From Alphaproteobacteria bacterium UBA2966 (lineage in GTDB: Bacteria; Pseudomonadota; Alphaproteobacteria; UBA2966): DNA of 14,367 nucleotides. The stretch is from assembly GCA_002348365.1 (NCBI GenBank), contig DEBC01000157.1:1-14367 (forward strand), given 5' to 3'. Under the pieces are notes generated by a model, which was not told the origin of the DNA, searched no databases, and saw only the letters and a program-made list of their open reading frames with translations. Shown here piece after piece: positions 1-8,800 of this stretch (the first letter of the stretch is position 1; the number at the start of each line of letters is the position of its first letter). The translations under genes were made by a program, and so were the position numbers.

Positions 1-269
1 CGTCGGTGCTCCAGGTAGGTTAGCGCGAAACGCTTTCCGACCTTCTAGGGATAACGGATGACGTCCCAACCGAATGCGATGCGATCGATATCGGATAACT
101 TCAAGCCATTGGATGCAAGGCACCAATTCACCGAGCGGGTCGGGAACATGCCTTGACTGACTTTCAATCGGGTGAAGCGTTCTTCTTCGGCGAAGGCCGT
201 ATGGCGCCCGTCTTGCACCAGGCAGGCGGCCGGATTTTCACCGAATGCGAACAAGCCTAAAACATTCAT
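1..269 (-). pseudogene. Carbamoyltransferase (NodU/CmcH type), N-terminal part, interrupted by an amber codon
   Basis: The ATG at 269-267 opens a 74-codon frame that begins MNVLGLFAFGENPAACLVQD and carries the family's EEERFTR motif at residues 28-34. These are features of the N-terminal (Kae1-like) domain of NodU/CmcH carbamoyltransferases, which transfer carbamoyl groups to sugars or other acceptors. A TAG at 47-45 stops the frame after ...GWDVIRYP. Reading on in the same frame to the window edge gives KVGKRFALTYLEHR, which looks like a natural continuation of the family (an aromatic and basic stretch near residues 75-90). Full members are about 550-600 residues long, so 74 residues cannot be a working enzyme. 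I infer a nonsense mutation (for example CAG to TAG) or a base error. A weak GGAAG lies about 11 bases before the ATG. The gene follows the polymerase gene by 64 bases, apparently in the same operon. The rest lies outside the window. Confidence 0.72.
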
Positions 270-333
270 GTTATGACACGCTTCCGGAAAACTTGAAGGT
301 CTGCCGGAATCGGCAAACAGGCAGTTATCGAAA

Positions 334-1551
334 TCATGATGCTGGCGCTTTCGGAGATGCGGGATGGCCTGACTCCGTCCACCTGATCCGCCAACGCGGG
401 CGTAAGTGATCTCGATTACCCGCAGGAAGTTTTTCTTGGAACAACACGACAAACACCAGAAATACGAACACCAGCCAGCCGCTCCGATACCGAATCGCGG
501 CACCTGGATTTTGCACGCCGAAGGGGTAATTGGCGAAAGCAATCAGGAAGAAGGTCCAAACACCGATGATGACCCTATACAGTGGTACTCGCGAGAACCC
601 AACTATCACGTAGAAGACAAGGGTACTGATCAGGACAAGGCTTTCGAACAGCGAGAACAGGTGGAGGGGACTGGTTCTGATCTCGCCGAGTTTGGGCCCA
701 ACAAACGCTACAAATATTCCAAGGGGTGCTTTGAGGAATACATCATACTGATCGACAAAGAACATCGTTTGTCTGGTGCTTCGAGAGAATCCAACATTGT
801 CGCTAGAATGGGCGAAGCTTGCCCACTGCACCGCTATTGCGAGTTCGTCGATTTTGTCGCGAAACGCGTACAAAACGACCAGCGCTCCCAGACCCAGCAG
901 CAGTGCTGTGAAAGCTTTCTTTCTGACGCGTACGCAGATTTCGGTTGCGACGACCAAGTACGCGATGCCTGCAAAATATTGCGCTTTGTATACATACAAG
1001 AGAATAGCGACCGGAATGACGAGCCACAGGTGAGTCTTTTTGCCTAGATAGACCCTCGCCACATGGCCGCAAATGACGCAAACGCAGCCCACGATTATCG
1101 CTTCTTTCGAGGCGATGGCAGTCCACATAGAGAGGGAAGGCAGCATCAGAAGGACGGCCAGTTTGATTCGCATTCCCCCGGGGAGCGACGACAAAAAGTA
1201 CACCATGCCGACGAACGTTATTGTCTGGAATGCCGTATCGATTAGAAAGTCTACCCGGTAGAAGATGGTTGAAAAAAATCCTCCTAGCTTTGAGGTAATA
1301 ATCGTGGAATATCCTCTCGCCAGCCAATCTATCTGAACAAGGCTTTCAATAGTCAGATTCTCTACAAATTCGATCTCATCATCCGTGAGGCTCCCGGTCC
1401 GATAACTGCGGGTATCGCCGATGGATGTTATACGCAGGACAACGAATTCAACGATGATGGTGAAGGCGACGCGATAGAGGTAGAGGACGGAGTAGAGGAC
1501 GCCCCACGTCAAGCCTCCATGAGTAGAGGTGGATGGCGTCGAGTCAGCCAA
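334..1551 (-). CDS. Putative polysaccharide polymerase (Wzy-like), polytopic membrane protein
   Basis: This 405-residue, very hydrophobic protein has about ten predicted membrane segments, roughly at residues 17-40, 107-123, 129-147, 150-168, 174-205, 213-229, 274-286, 297-318, 323-342 and 358-371. Motifs resemble Wzy-like polymerases of exopolysaccharide loci: GDTRSY near 45-50, a Ser/Trp-rich segment ending in SKE at 148-150, and a C-terminal NYPFG...NPGAAIRYR block at 341-356. Such proteins join lipid-linked repeat units at the periplasmic face of the inner membrane. The basic, Pro-rich tail after residue 372 would be cytoplasmic and is not conserved as far as I can tell. The start is TTG (1551-1549), because an in-frame TGA lies two codons upstream and there is no early ATG; a TTG at codon 14 is an alternative. 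The gene lies 50 bases after the Wzz-type gene and is probably co-transcribed with it. Wzy proteins are poorly conserved, so the call rests on topology, motifs and context. Confidence 0.68.
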   Translation of the reverse strand: MADSTPSTSTHGGLTWGVLYSVLYLYRVAFTIIVEFVVLRITSIGDTRSYRTGSLTDDEIEFVENLTIESLVQIDWLARGYSTIITSKLGGFFSTIFYRVDFLIDTAFQTITFVGMVYFLSSLPGGMRIKLAVLLMLPSLSMWTAIASKEAIIVGCVCVICGHVARVYLGKKTHLWLVIPVAILLYVYKAQYFAGIAYLVVATEICVRVRKKAFTALLLGLGALVVLYAFRDKIDELAIAVQWASFAHSSDNVGFSRSTRQTMFFVDQYDVFLKAPLGIFVAFVGPKLGEIRTSPLHLFSLFESLVLISTLVFYVIVGFSRVPLYRVIIGVWTFFLIAFANYPFGVQNPGAAIRYRSGWLVFVFLVFVVLFQEKLPAGNRDHLRPRWRIRWTESGHPASPKAPAS

Positions 1552-1601
1552 TGTTCATCACTGTGTCGAGGCTCACGGTCTGTACGCGTCGCCCAAGAGG
1601 T

Positions 1602-2582
1602 CTATTCGCTACGAAAAACTGCCACGAGCACGATTATGCCGATGCCTATGAACGTCATCGCCAATATCGGGAACCCCACAGAAACGAGAACGTCAGGTGT
1701 TGTCTTGTATTTTGAAATGTGAGGCGGATCGGTTATCCGAGCTACAAACGGCAGGTTGCCCTGCAGCATCATTTCTCTTCGGGCTTGATCCGCCAGGAGA
1801 CCAACGAGCGCAGTCCGTAACTCGAGGACTGTCGTTGATCTTAATCGTTCTTCCAGGTATCCCCTCTGTTCATCCAATTCAGCGAGGCTCTGCTGACGCA
1901 GAAATTCGGAAGCCTCTTTGTAAATCAGCTTGAGAAGCATCAAGGCGCGTTCAGGATCTTCATCCGTCACGGCGATTCGCTTGAACGGTGTATTCGGGAT
2001 GCCTTTCACCTTGAGACGGCTGCCCAGGAACTTGGAGAGATCTTCGATGGTGGGTTCTGTCCAGGTCGGGAGGTTTAAGTAACTGTTTATGCGTTCCCGA
2101 ATCTCGAACTCTCTTCCGCCCGGACGAATCCATTCACCTGAACTTTCATCCAGTGATGCTCCGTAAATCTGCTTCATCAGGCCGTATTTTTGATCCAGCG
2201 TCCTGGCGAACGAGACTGTCGAGGCAACATGGACCAAGCGGTCGAACCGTGTTGTCAAAGTTGATTGTTGCATGCCCAATCCTCCGACGACGCGAGCCAG
2301 TCCGGCGCCTCCACCAGCCGCAACACTACCGCTTCCGATGGATGCAGATTGTTGAGGTGCGACGACCATTAGTGCGGTGTGCTGTGGTGTAAAATTGTGC
2401 ATGTCCCTGCATCCCTTAACGCCCCCTAGCGCGGCAAGGATCAGCAAAATCCACCACCAACGTACGAGTCGCCGGACAATAAATCTCAGATCGACGATCT
2501 CCGCTCGGTCGTCGTCGGCTGAGCCGCTCGCTGTTTCGGCGGACGCTAAAGACACAGATGAATGTTCTGCTGATTGCGACAA
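1602..2582 (-). CDS. Wzz-type polysaccharide chain-length determinant protein
   Basis: This 326-residue protein has the architecture of polysaccharide co-polymerases: a short cytoplasmic N-terminus, a membrane segment at about 42-56 (WWWILLILAALGG), a large periplasmic region and a second membrane segment at about 297-322. A Gly-rich stretch at 82-102 is followed by an acidic/basic helical region (about 215-272) likely to form the coiled coil. A DPPHIS motif just before the second membrane segment matches the Pro-rich signature of Wzz proteins. No tyrosine-kinase domain is attached. The protein would control chain length together with the downstream polymerase. The start is taken as TTG (2582-2580). 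An in-frame TGA lies three codons upstream, and the first internal ATG (codon 61) is already past the first membrane segment, so an ATG start is impossible; GTG at codon 10 is an alternative. A weak GAG precedes the TTG. This is the first gene of a leftward operon. Confidence 0.85.
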   Translation of the reverse strand: MSQSAEHSSVSLASAETASGSADDDRAEIVDLRFIVRRLVRWWWILLILAALGGVKGCRDMHNFTPQHTALMVVAPQQSASIGSGSVAAGGGAGLARVVGGLGMQQSTLTTRFDRLVHVASTVSFARTLDQKYGLMKQIYGASLDESSGEWIRPGGREFEIRERINSYLNLPTWTEPTIEDLSKFLGSRLKVKGIPNTPFKRIAVTDEDPERALMLLKLIYKEASEFLRQQSLAELDEQRGYLEERLRSTTVLELRTALVGLLADQARREMMLQGNLPFVARITDPPHISKYKTTPDVLVSVGFPILAMTFIGIGIIVLVAVFRSE

Positions 2583-2838
2583 TGTTACTCAATTCATCGG
2601 TTGCATTGGCCTGGCGCTGGTAGAAACAAACACACCAGTAGTGAATTGGCCGCACTATGGCCATTGATTCCTTCTATGGCAATCACGATCCGGCGGTGGA
2701 TTGCCGATGTTGTTGAATTGGGTGAACTGGGCGCCGCAAATGACATTGCGGTGATATTCCGTGTTGATAGTTGCCCCTGGATTGGCAACTTGATGCTACA
2801 AATCTGCAATCGCCTCAACGCAGCAAGTATCTCTTCTT
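2583..2838. promoter_or_regulatory. Divergent intergenic region with candidate promoters
   Basis: These 256 bases separate the leftward Wzz-type gene from the rightward phosphatase-like gene and hold no convincing gene. For the plus strand, TTGGCA at 2782-2787 and TGCAAT at 2805-2810 have a 17-base spacer, placing a start of transcription about 20 bases before the ATG at 2839. For the minus strand, a weaker pair can be read (TTGCCA, then CATAGT after 17 bases), roughly 80 bases before the Wzz start. Both are eye-picked sigma-70-like matches (5/6 and 4/6) and could arise by chance. Confidence 0.3.
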
Positions 2839-4332
2839 ATGCCACAACAACGGTCTCAAGTACCTCGGGTAATATTCGTGGAAGTCAACGAAGTCGAGAG
2901 GTACTTCGTCAATAAATACGTCGCAGAGGGAATTCTGCCGGCATTTGATCGTATGTTCCGGGACGGGATTGACATGACCACCCGTATCCCAGGTTGGGAG
3001 CGCACCAATGATCGGGCATGGCGGGACATCAGCCCGTGGATCGTTTGGCCGACAATCTACACTGGGCTGTCGCCGGACCAGCACGGAATTGTCGGTTTGG
3101 GCCAAGACACCACTAATATTCGCGGTTCGTGCATTTGGGATGTGCTTGATCAGAACGGAATTTCGACCGGTGTTTGCGGTGATCTCATGAGCTACCCACC
3201 TCGATCACACGGCACCTGCAAGTTTTATGTGCCCGAATTCCTCGCAAATGATGCGAACTGCATTCCGGAGTTTGTCGAACCCATCCAAGAACTTGCGTTG
3301 CTGGGCGCACGAAATTACTCGGAAGATATGACCCGAATTGCAGGGACGGCATTGCGGCTTGTCGTTAAATCTGTGTCAGCTGGGGCAAAGCTATCAACCG
3401 CGATTCGTTTGCTAGCGCAAATCCCTATAGAGAAGTTGGTGGGATCACATAGAACACCTGAGCGGGCTATGCTGTTGTCGTACCTAACGGTCGATGCGTT
3501 CACTTCTCTCTACCGTCGATACCAGCCGCAATATGCCTCTTTGCACCTAAACCATGTTGCCTATATGCAGCATCGTTTCTGGCGCGCCACTGAACCCACT
3601 CTCTTCAAGCAGTCGCTGGCGCCGAACGACCGGCGTTACTTCCCTAGTGTTTCTGCCAGAGAAAGCTGGGAAAGCAAATACAGAGGATGGATACGGCGAA
3701 GTCTCACATACACAGATCGAGTTCTTCAAGACCTGCTCCGACTCGCGGGAAATGACGTTGTGATTATTGTTGCTGGCGGACTTGGGCAGTGTCCAATGGA
3801 CCCTGTCGACGAGATACATAATCCCATCGTCCGTCTTGTTGATCCTTTACATCTTTTCCAGCTGGCGGGGATAAAAAATTTTACGGCCGCCCATCAGATG
3901 AATCCCGACCTGACACTGACGTTCGAAGACGAGGTGTGGGCGCAGGATGGGCAGGATCGACTTGCCGGATTCCGCATTCAGGAATCCGAGCCAATGTTCA
4001 AAACATGTCGTCGAGGGCATCAGATTTTTGTTGATCTGGTGCTTCCACCAGATTGGCTTGCATCGTCCAATTCAATGATCCGGCACAAGGAAATTGAGAA
4101 TTTGAGTGTCCCGTGCGATCGGCATATCTCTCTCAATTCTGCAATGGAACAATCGACCGCTCACCACATAGACGCCGGGCTATTACTTGCTTACTCGCCG
4201 GCCCGAAACCTGCGTCGACTCACAGAAGTTGTGGACGTTTCTGCGATTGCGGCAACCATACTTTCGTTGTTTGGTATCCAACCGCAGCCTTGGATGGATC
4301 CTAGCACGAAAATCGCTTTTGAGATCGAATAG
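2839..4332 (+). CDS. Alkaline phosphatase superfamily (type I phosphodiesterase-like) protein with degenerate metal site
   Basis: This 497-residue protein has no signal peptide or membrane segment. Its fold signature is that of nucleotide pyrophosphatase/phosphodiesterases: a first strand VIFVEVN (residues 11-17), WPTIYTGLSPDQHGI (70-84) holding the likely nucleophile T72 and the conserved GLxPxxHGI, a His/aromatic block at 236-248 (HLNHVAYMQHRFW), a strand ending VAGGLGQ at 311-317, and an HHIDAG segment at 442-447. In canonical enzymes the first strand ends in a metal-binding Asp and the later strand in SDHG. Here these are N17 and AGGL, so at least the Asp-His pair is missing. Related proteins with Asn in the first position are known to me from polysaccharide loci, but their reaction is not established. 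Possible roles are modifying a phosphate-linked group on the polysaccharide or a non-catalytic function. ATG 2839 is the only usable start; no clear Shine-Dalgarno is present. The gene is a single rightward unit between two leftward operons. Confidence 0.72.
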   Translation: MPQQRSQVPRVIFVEVNEVERYFVNKYVAEGILPAFDRMFRDGIDMTTRIPGWERTNDRAWRDISPWIVWPTIYTGLSPDQHGIVGLGQDTTNIRGSCIWDVLDQNGISTGVCGDLMSYPPRSHGTCKFYVPEFLANDANCIPEFVEPIQELALLGARNYSEDMTRIAGTALRLVVKSVSAGAKLSTAIRLLAQIPIEKLVGSHRTPERAMLLSYLTVDAFTSLYRRYQPQYASLHLNHVAYMQHRFWRATEPTLFKQSLAPNDRRYFPSVSARESWESKYRGWIRRSLTYTDRVLQDLLRLAGNDVVIIVAGGLGQCPMDPVDEIHNPIVRLVDPLHLFQLAGIKNFTAAHQMNPDLTLTFEDEVWAQDGQDRLAGFRIQESEPMFKTCRRGHQIFVDLVLPPDWLASSNSMIRHKEIENLSVPCDRHISLNSAMEQSTAHHIDAGLLLAYSPARNLRRLTEVVDVSAIAATILSLFGIQPQPWMDPSTKIAFEIE

Positions 4333-4413
4333 AGGCCGCCTCCACCATCTATCCTGTTTGGAGCAGATCCCACTGGTTCTTCCACGATGCCACGACAATT
4401 GTCTGACTCTTGA

Positions 4414-5669
4414 TCAGATTTTCCGCGTGGCCCGAACAAGCAGCCATAAGAGTATGGATAGTGAGCCGTACACCAACAGATTCCCGATGACGATCTTTGG
4501 TTCTGCAAAACCCGACATGACGTTCCAGAACGCAATGTCCTCCGTGTAGAAATAGGCGAAGGGTTCGCGACTACCAGGACTAAATGACAGGTCTCGCGTC
4601 GGACCCGGCAATGAAAAGTACGGTCGAGTCGCAATGATGTGGAAGGCGCCTAGGAGCAAGAGAACGGCTCCACGAGTAAGAACTTGGCGTTGACGCTCCA
4701 GAATGATTCCACCAGCCCGAGGACAAACGGCGCTTCCATGATCAAATAGCGCTCGTGATCAAGGCCACCAAACCAAGTCAGGAAGCCGATGGCGAGCGCC
4801 GGCGCCGTAAACACCTGATTCCGGTAAATGAACAGTAGCAACGAACGCCCAAAAATAATTATCAGTGCCAAAGCCGGCCCGAACACGTGAAACCAGGCTG
4901 CGAGGTAACGGAAAAAGTCGACGAGTACCAGGTGAAGAACGAGAGAGCCGAGGTAGGTTTCTGTACCGTAGCCATCCGTCAATGCATCGACACCTTTGAG
5001 CGCCAAAACCGCACAAATCAACGGGATGATCAATTTGATGCGGTTCTTTGCAAATAGAATCTGAGAGGATTCGCGTGCAAACTGCAGTGGTCTAGTAATC
5101 TTACGCAGGAGACGGCGATTGATTGGATTGCCGACGAATAACAGTGCGAAGGCAGGAATGAGCGCGAACTCACGAAAGGCAACACCGATGCTGGACAGGA
5201 CCGCAACGGCAACCAGATATCGTATTTCCCGTGTCTTTGCGTAGAGCATGACGCAGCAAAAACTGGAAATGTTGATGAGCTGACCCATGGGGTCGGCGAG
5301 CATCGGCGCGAGTGCGGCGAATCGAATCGGGTGAGACCAGGCTAGGCAGAAAAGAACCGACAGAATGATTCGGATTGCTGGTGTCGAAACAAAAATACGC
5401 AGCCAAAGTGTCATTGCGCCGGCAGCCAGGACTCCCGCAGACACATTGACGAATTCGAATGCGTCGATGAGGTTCGGTATTGGCAGGACGGCAGCAAAAA
5501 TGGCGGTGCCGATTCTGTTGCCGAAGGGCTCGAAGGCGGCCAACGGCTGCCCCTTTCAGAACTGCTCGGCAATGGTGTAGTAGAACTCGCCGTCCCACCC
5601 AAGGCCGCCGTTCACGGTCATGCGGTCCTGAAACGCACCGAACCCAACAGCCAATCCGGCCACAATCAT
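4414..5669 (-). pseudogene. Disrupted polytopic membrane protein (GT-C-like), one in-frame stop and one frameshift
   Basis: Three open pieces join into one hydrophobic protein of about 418 codons. Piece 1 runs from ATG 5669 to a TGA at 5558-5556 and contains GGLGWDGEFYYTIAEQF, a GWDGxxY motif common near the start of GT-C-like polytopic proteins of polysaccharide loci. Piece 2 continues in the same frame directly after the TGA (KGQPLAAFEPFGNRIG...) through about seven membrane segments to GGLDHERYLI and then TAG at 4652-4650. Piece 3 is in the -1 frame (IILERQRQ, TRGAVLLLLGAFHI... to a TGA at 4416-4414) and supplies the expected last membrane segments. The frame change lies at roughly 4680-4720. 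The longest intact piece (5543-4650, 297 residues, TTG start) could be made alone but would lack both ends. Its position after the YjbH gene suggests it once joined that operon. The true 5' end is uncertain: hydrophobic residues extend in frame upstream of ATG 5669 without another start codon. Confidence 0.75.
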
Positions 5670-5707
5670 TTGGACAACCGCGCATTCGACAAGGGCGGTG
5701 AAAACCG

Positions 5708-5724
5708 GGTATCTCGAAGATACC
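5708..5724 (-). terminator. Possible weak terminator or leader hairpin after the YjbH gene
   Basis: On the minus strand a perfect 7-bp stem GGTATCT/AGATACC with a TCG loop is followed within a few bases by CGGTTTTC. It sits about 140 bases after the YjbH stop and about 40 bases before the first ATG of the broken membrane-protein gene. The U-run is short and the stem only moderately GC-rich, so partial termination or a leader structure are equally possible. Confidence 0.3.
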
Positions 5725-5864
5725 GTGCTCGTCAGAGACCCGTAGTCAAAGGGCTCAATTCGTCGAGTGGGTTCAGGCTGTCGTACGCATGTATCGCATG
5801 GGCGTTCGGAGAATCTTGTCCGGATGCTGACTCAGTATGGTGCACAGGTACCATCCACAGGCTC

Positions 5865-8800
5865 TCAATCCAGCAATCTGTCCCAATCATCCACCACCCG
5901 ATCCAGGTTGGCGTCGGCCGTCAGGTCGTAGAGTCGTGTGCTGACGTGGACCATTTGGCCTCCGTCCCGTGTCAATGGTCGGAACCCCAGCCGTCCGTGT
6001 TTCGTGGTGGATTGAAGCAGGAACAGTTCGAATGGGATCGAGACGAAGATCCCTTTGTCGAAACTGCCTTCACCAAATTCCTCGAAGGGAATGTTGGTAA
6101 GGGTTACCCAGGCACCCATCCTGATCCCGCTGTCGAACTCCCGGGACATGACAAAGGTACCGCCACGGTCGCGCGCCAGGTACTTTCCAAGGTGCACGGA
6201 AGTCAGCATGTCGTACCATGGCCACTGGTAGTAGATGTTGAAGTGTCCGGTACCGGTGTTGTAGTTCCGGAACTTAAACTTCACATCGAATTCCCTTTGT
6301 CGGACCCAGTTGAATTCAGCACCCAGAGCGAGGCGAGAATTGAAGGGACGATATAGGACCTCGGTGCTCACTCCGCCGTACATCTCCTCGAATAAGCCGG
6401 CTGACAAACGTGCATACCATTGGCTGGCTGGCGAAAAGACATAGTCACCTTGGAGAAGGACAAGTGCACTTTCGCCCTGTTGCAAGTACTCCTTAATATC
6501 GCTCCTGACGCGGGACAGGACGCTGTCCGACGCCAGTCTGATTCTGTCGAAATTGTTGTAAAGGTTGTGCCCGTATGAGGCCGTGAAAAACAATCCCGGC
6601 ATTAGATCGAGCCTGGCGTTCGCTCGCGCCCATACTTGGTACAGAATGAACTTTGATGGACCACCAACGTGCTGCCGGACTCCGGGGCCGATCCCCCACT
6701 CAAAATGTGGATATCTATCCGGATTGGGGATCATGTTCTGCGCCGCGCCGGCAGCGGGAGGTTGAATATCTGCACGCGCCCAAATTCCTTCAAGACTTCC
6801 ACGCGCCAGCTGAATGTTTTCCAGGTCTTTGCGCCAAATGGTGATTCGACTCATCTCCATGCCGCCAGACAGGTAGATGATCGTGAATTCTTCTATGTGA
6901 TCGGGGAGTACATTCGCGGCGACCCGGGCGGCCCGTCCAACATTTCGCGCAAACTGTCGAAATTTTCGTGATGCGAGGTAGATGATTGCCCTATCTCCCT
7001 CGAATTGGACGCCTTCCGCGATCAGGTCTTGTTCGGCCAACGCCGCAAACAACTCTCCAGCGAACTCTGCATCGTCGATTTTGATATCGCCATGCGAGTC
7101 TGGAGGACTTTCGTTTGTGTACTCAGAGGCGCTTGCCGCGGTTTTCCACTCCTTTCCGTCCTTGCGAAGCGTGACGGTCGCCACTTCGGTGTCGCGAACA
7201 AGATCAAATAGACGAACTTCATTGAGTTCGATCGGCGCACCTTTGGCGATCTTGTGCGCAGTCTGCAGATATTCGTGCGACTGCTTCAATGTACCTGCGG
7301 ATACATAGACGGTCGCTCTTTCGTAGCTGATATCGAGAGATTCGATTGCGAACCCATCTGCATCTGCGGCCTCGAATAACTCATTTACGGCAGATTCACG
7401 TATGACTTCATCACGATGAAACGTCGCCCGATGTTGAATGCTTCCCTGATAGGCGGTCAGGATGGTCACACGTTCTAATGGTGTCGGTGATGCTCGGAGC
7501 ACGGCCTGGGCCGCTCGCACCTGCGTACGCCGGTCCGGATATTCTGAGAGCTGTTCCGCCTCGATCGTCAGCATGGCTTCTTCATGCGTCAGATCAAAGG
7601 CACGCAGTTGGAAGCCTTCCGATTCGAGCCTGTCGAACAGGAAATCCACAATAGCATTCCGCTCAATGTCATTTCGTGACACCACAAGTGGGGATCTCGA
7701 CACTGAACTCCGCCCGCTCACGAATGCGACACGTTCGACCGGCGTGGGCACCAGGTTGACCACCATTCCGGCCAATCGCTCCGCCCGATTGATCTCGGTG
7801 CTATCGAGTCCTGGCGCATAATGAACTCGGGCTTCGTCATGCGTCAGCTCGAACTGCACCACCTCAAGACCCACCTGTTCCAAATGGTTGAATAATTCAT
7901 CTATGGCTTGCCGGTTACGGTCTCGAGCCGTTGCACGTGCGCGATGAGCACTGTTCCCTTTGGTGTCAGCCGAATTAGCAGCGGTTGCTGCCGCGCCAAG
8001 CTTTTTGTCGCGGATTCTTACGGGGGGTGGAGGGGGATCGAATTTTGGCAGTCCACCGTCATGAAGGTTAGCCAAGAGCGACAAACGCGACATGTAGGAG
8101 TTTCCTCGCTCGAAGGCCAAGGAAACATCGAGCCAACTGAATGGACTATAGCTGAAGCCGTAATTCCAGTACGACGAGGCTTCTAGGGCGTTGCCGAGAG
8201 GTTCGGTTTCGTAGTCGTTTCCCTCATATTCCAGTTTGAGGGTCAGACCTGAAATTGGAGTCATGTATTCGATACCGAAAAACGGCGCGATAAACTCTCC
8301 CGAAAACCATGAGCTGAACAGCGGCGCGCCGCCAGTCCCCGACGAATCCGAACGAAATTTGAGAGATTCTGTCAGAGAGGCCAGCGGGTTACGCCAGGTG
8401 CCACCATTGCCGAGATACCCCCACCCGATTCCAAAGCTCACGTCGAGATCTCGAAAGCGCTTGCTGGCAACCAGGTATTCCCCACGAAACAAGCCGGTCC
8501 CAAGACCGTCCTGCATTCCGACCGCGATTTGGGGCATAAACCTGCTCTCGGGCCAGAGACGAAACTTGATGTCGGCGCCACGATCTTTGAACGTTTGCGA
8601 ACCACTGAAATCGATGATGTTGGAGAACAATCGATTTCGGATGTCGGTATATCGAAACACGCCTTCGAACCACGGCACGAGGGTCAGCCTGAAAAACCAT
8701 CTGCGGTAGGGTTCTATGAACGACGTGCCGGCCTGGAAGCCGCCATCGGGCCCGAACCGCGCCGTACGGGTTTGCAAGAGCCCAATACCACCAAAGTCGT

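Noticed and set aside
406..1047. 213-codon plus-strand open frame
   Set aside because: It lies wholly antisense to the Wzy-like gene, has a charged low-complexity translation with no recognisable domain, and mirrors the membrane protein's codons.
2783..2797. Sigma-54-like promoter (TGGCA ... TGC) before the phosphatase-like gene
   Set aside because: The spacing between the GG and GC elements is one base too short for the -24/-12 consensus.
4402..4422. TCTGA/TCAGA stem followed by TTTT as a terminator for the phosphatase-like gene
   Set aside because: Only a 5-bp AT-containing stem with a 7-base loop, overlapping the stop of the opposite gene; too weak to call.
45..5558. Recoded stop codons (alternative genetic code) as an explanation for the in-frame TAG and TGA
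   Set aside because: The four largest intact genes and the Wzz- and Wzy-type genes carry no internal stops and end at ordinary stop codons, so general recoding is unlikely.
5670..6356. 228-codon plus-strand open frame
   Set aside because: It is antisense to the C-terminal barrel region of the YjbH gene, and its translation has no family features.
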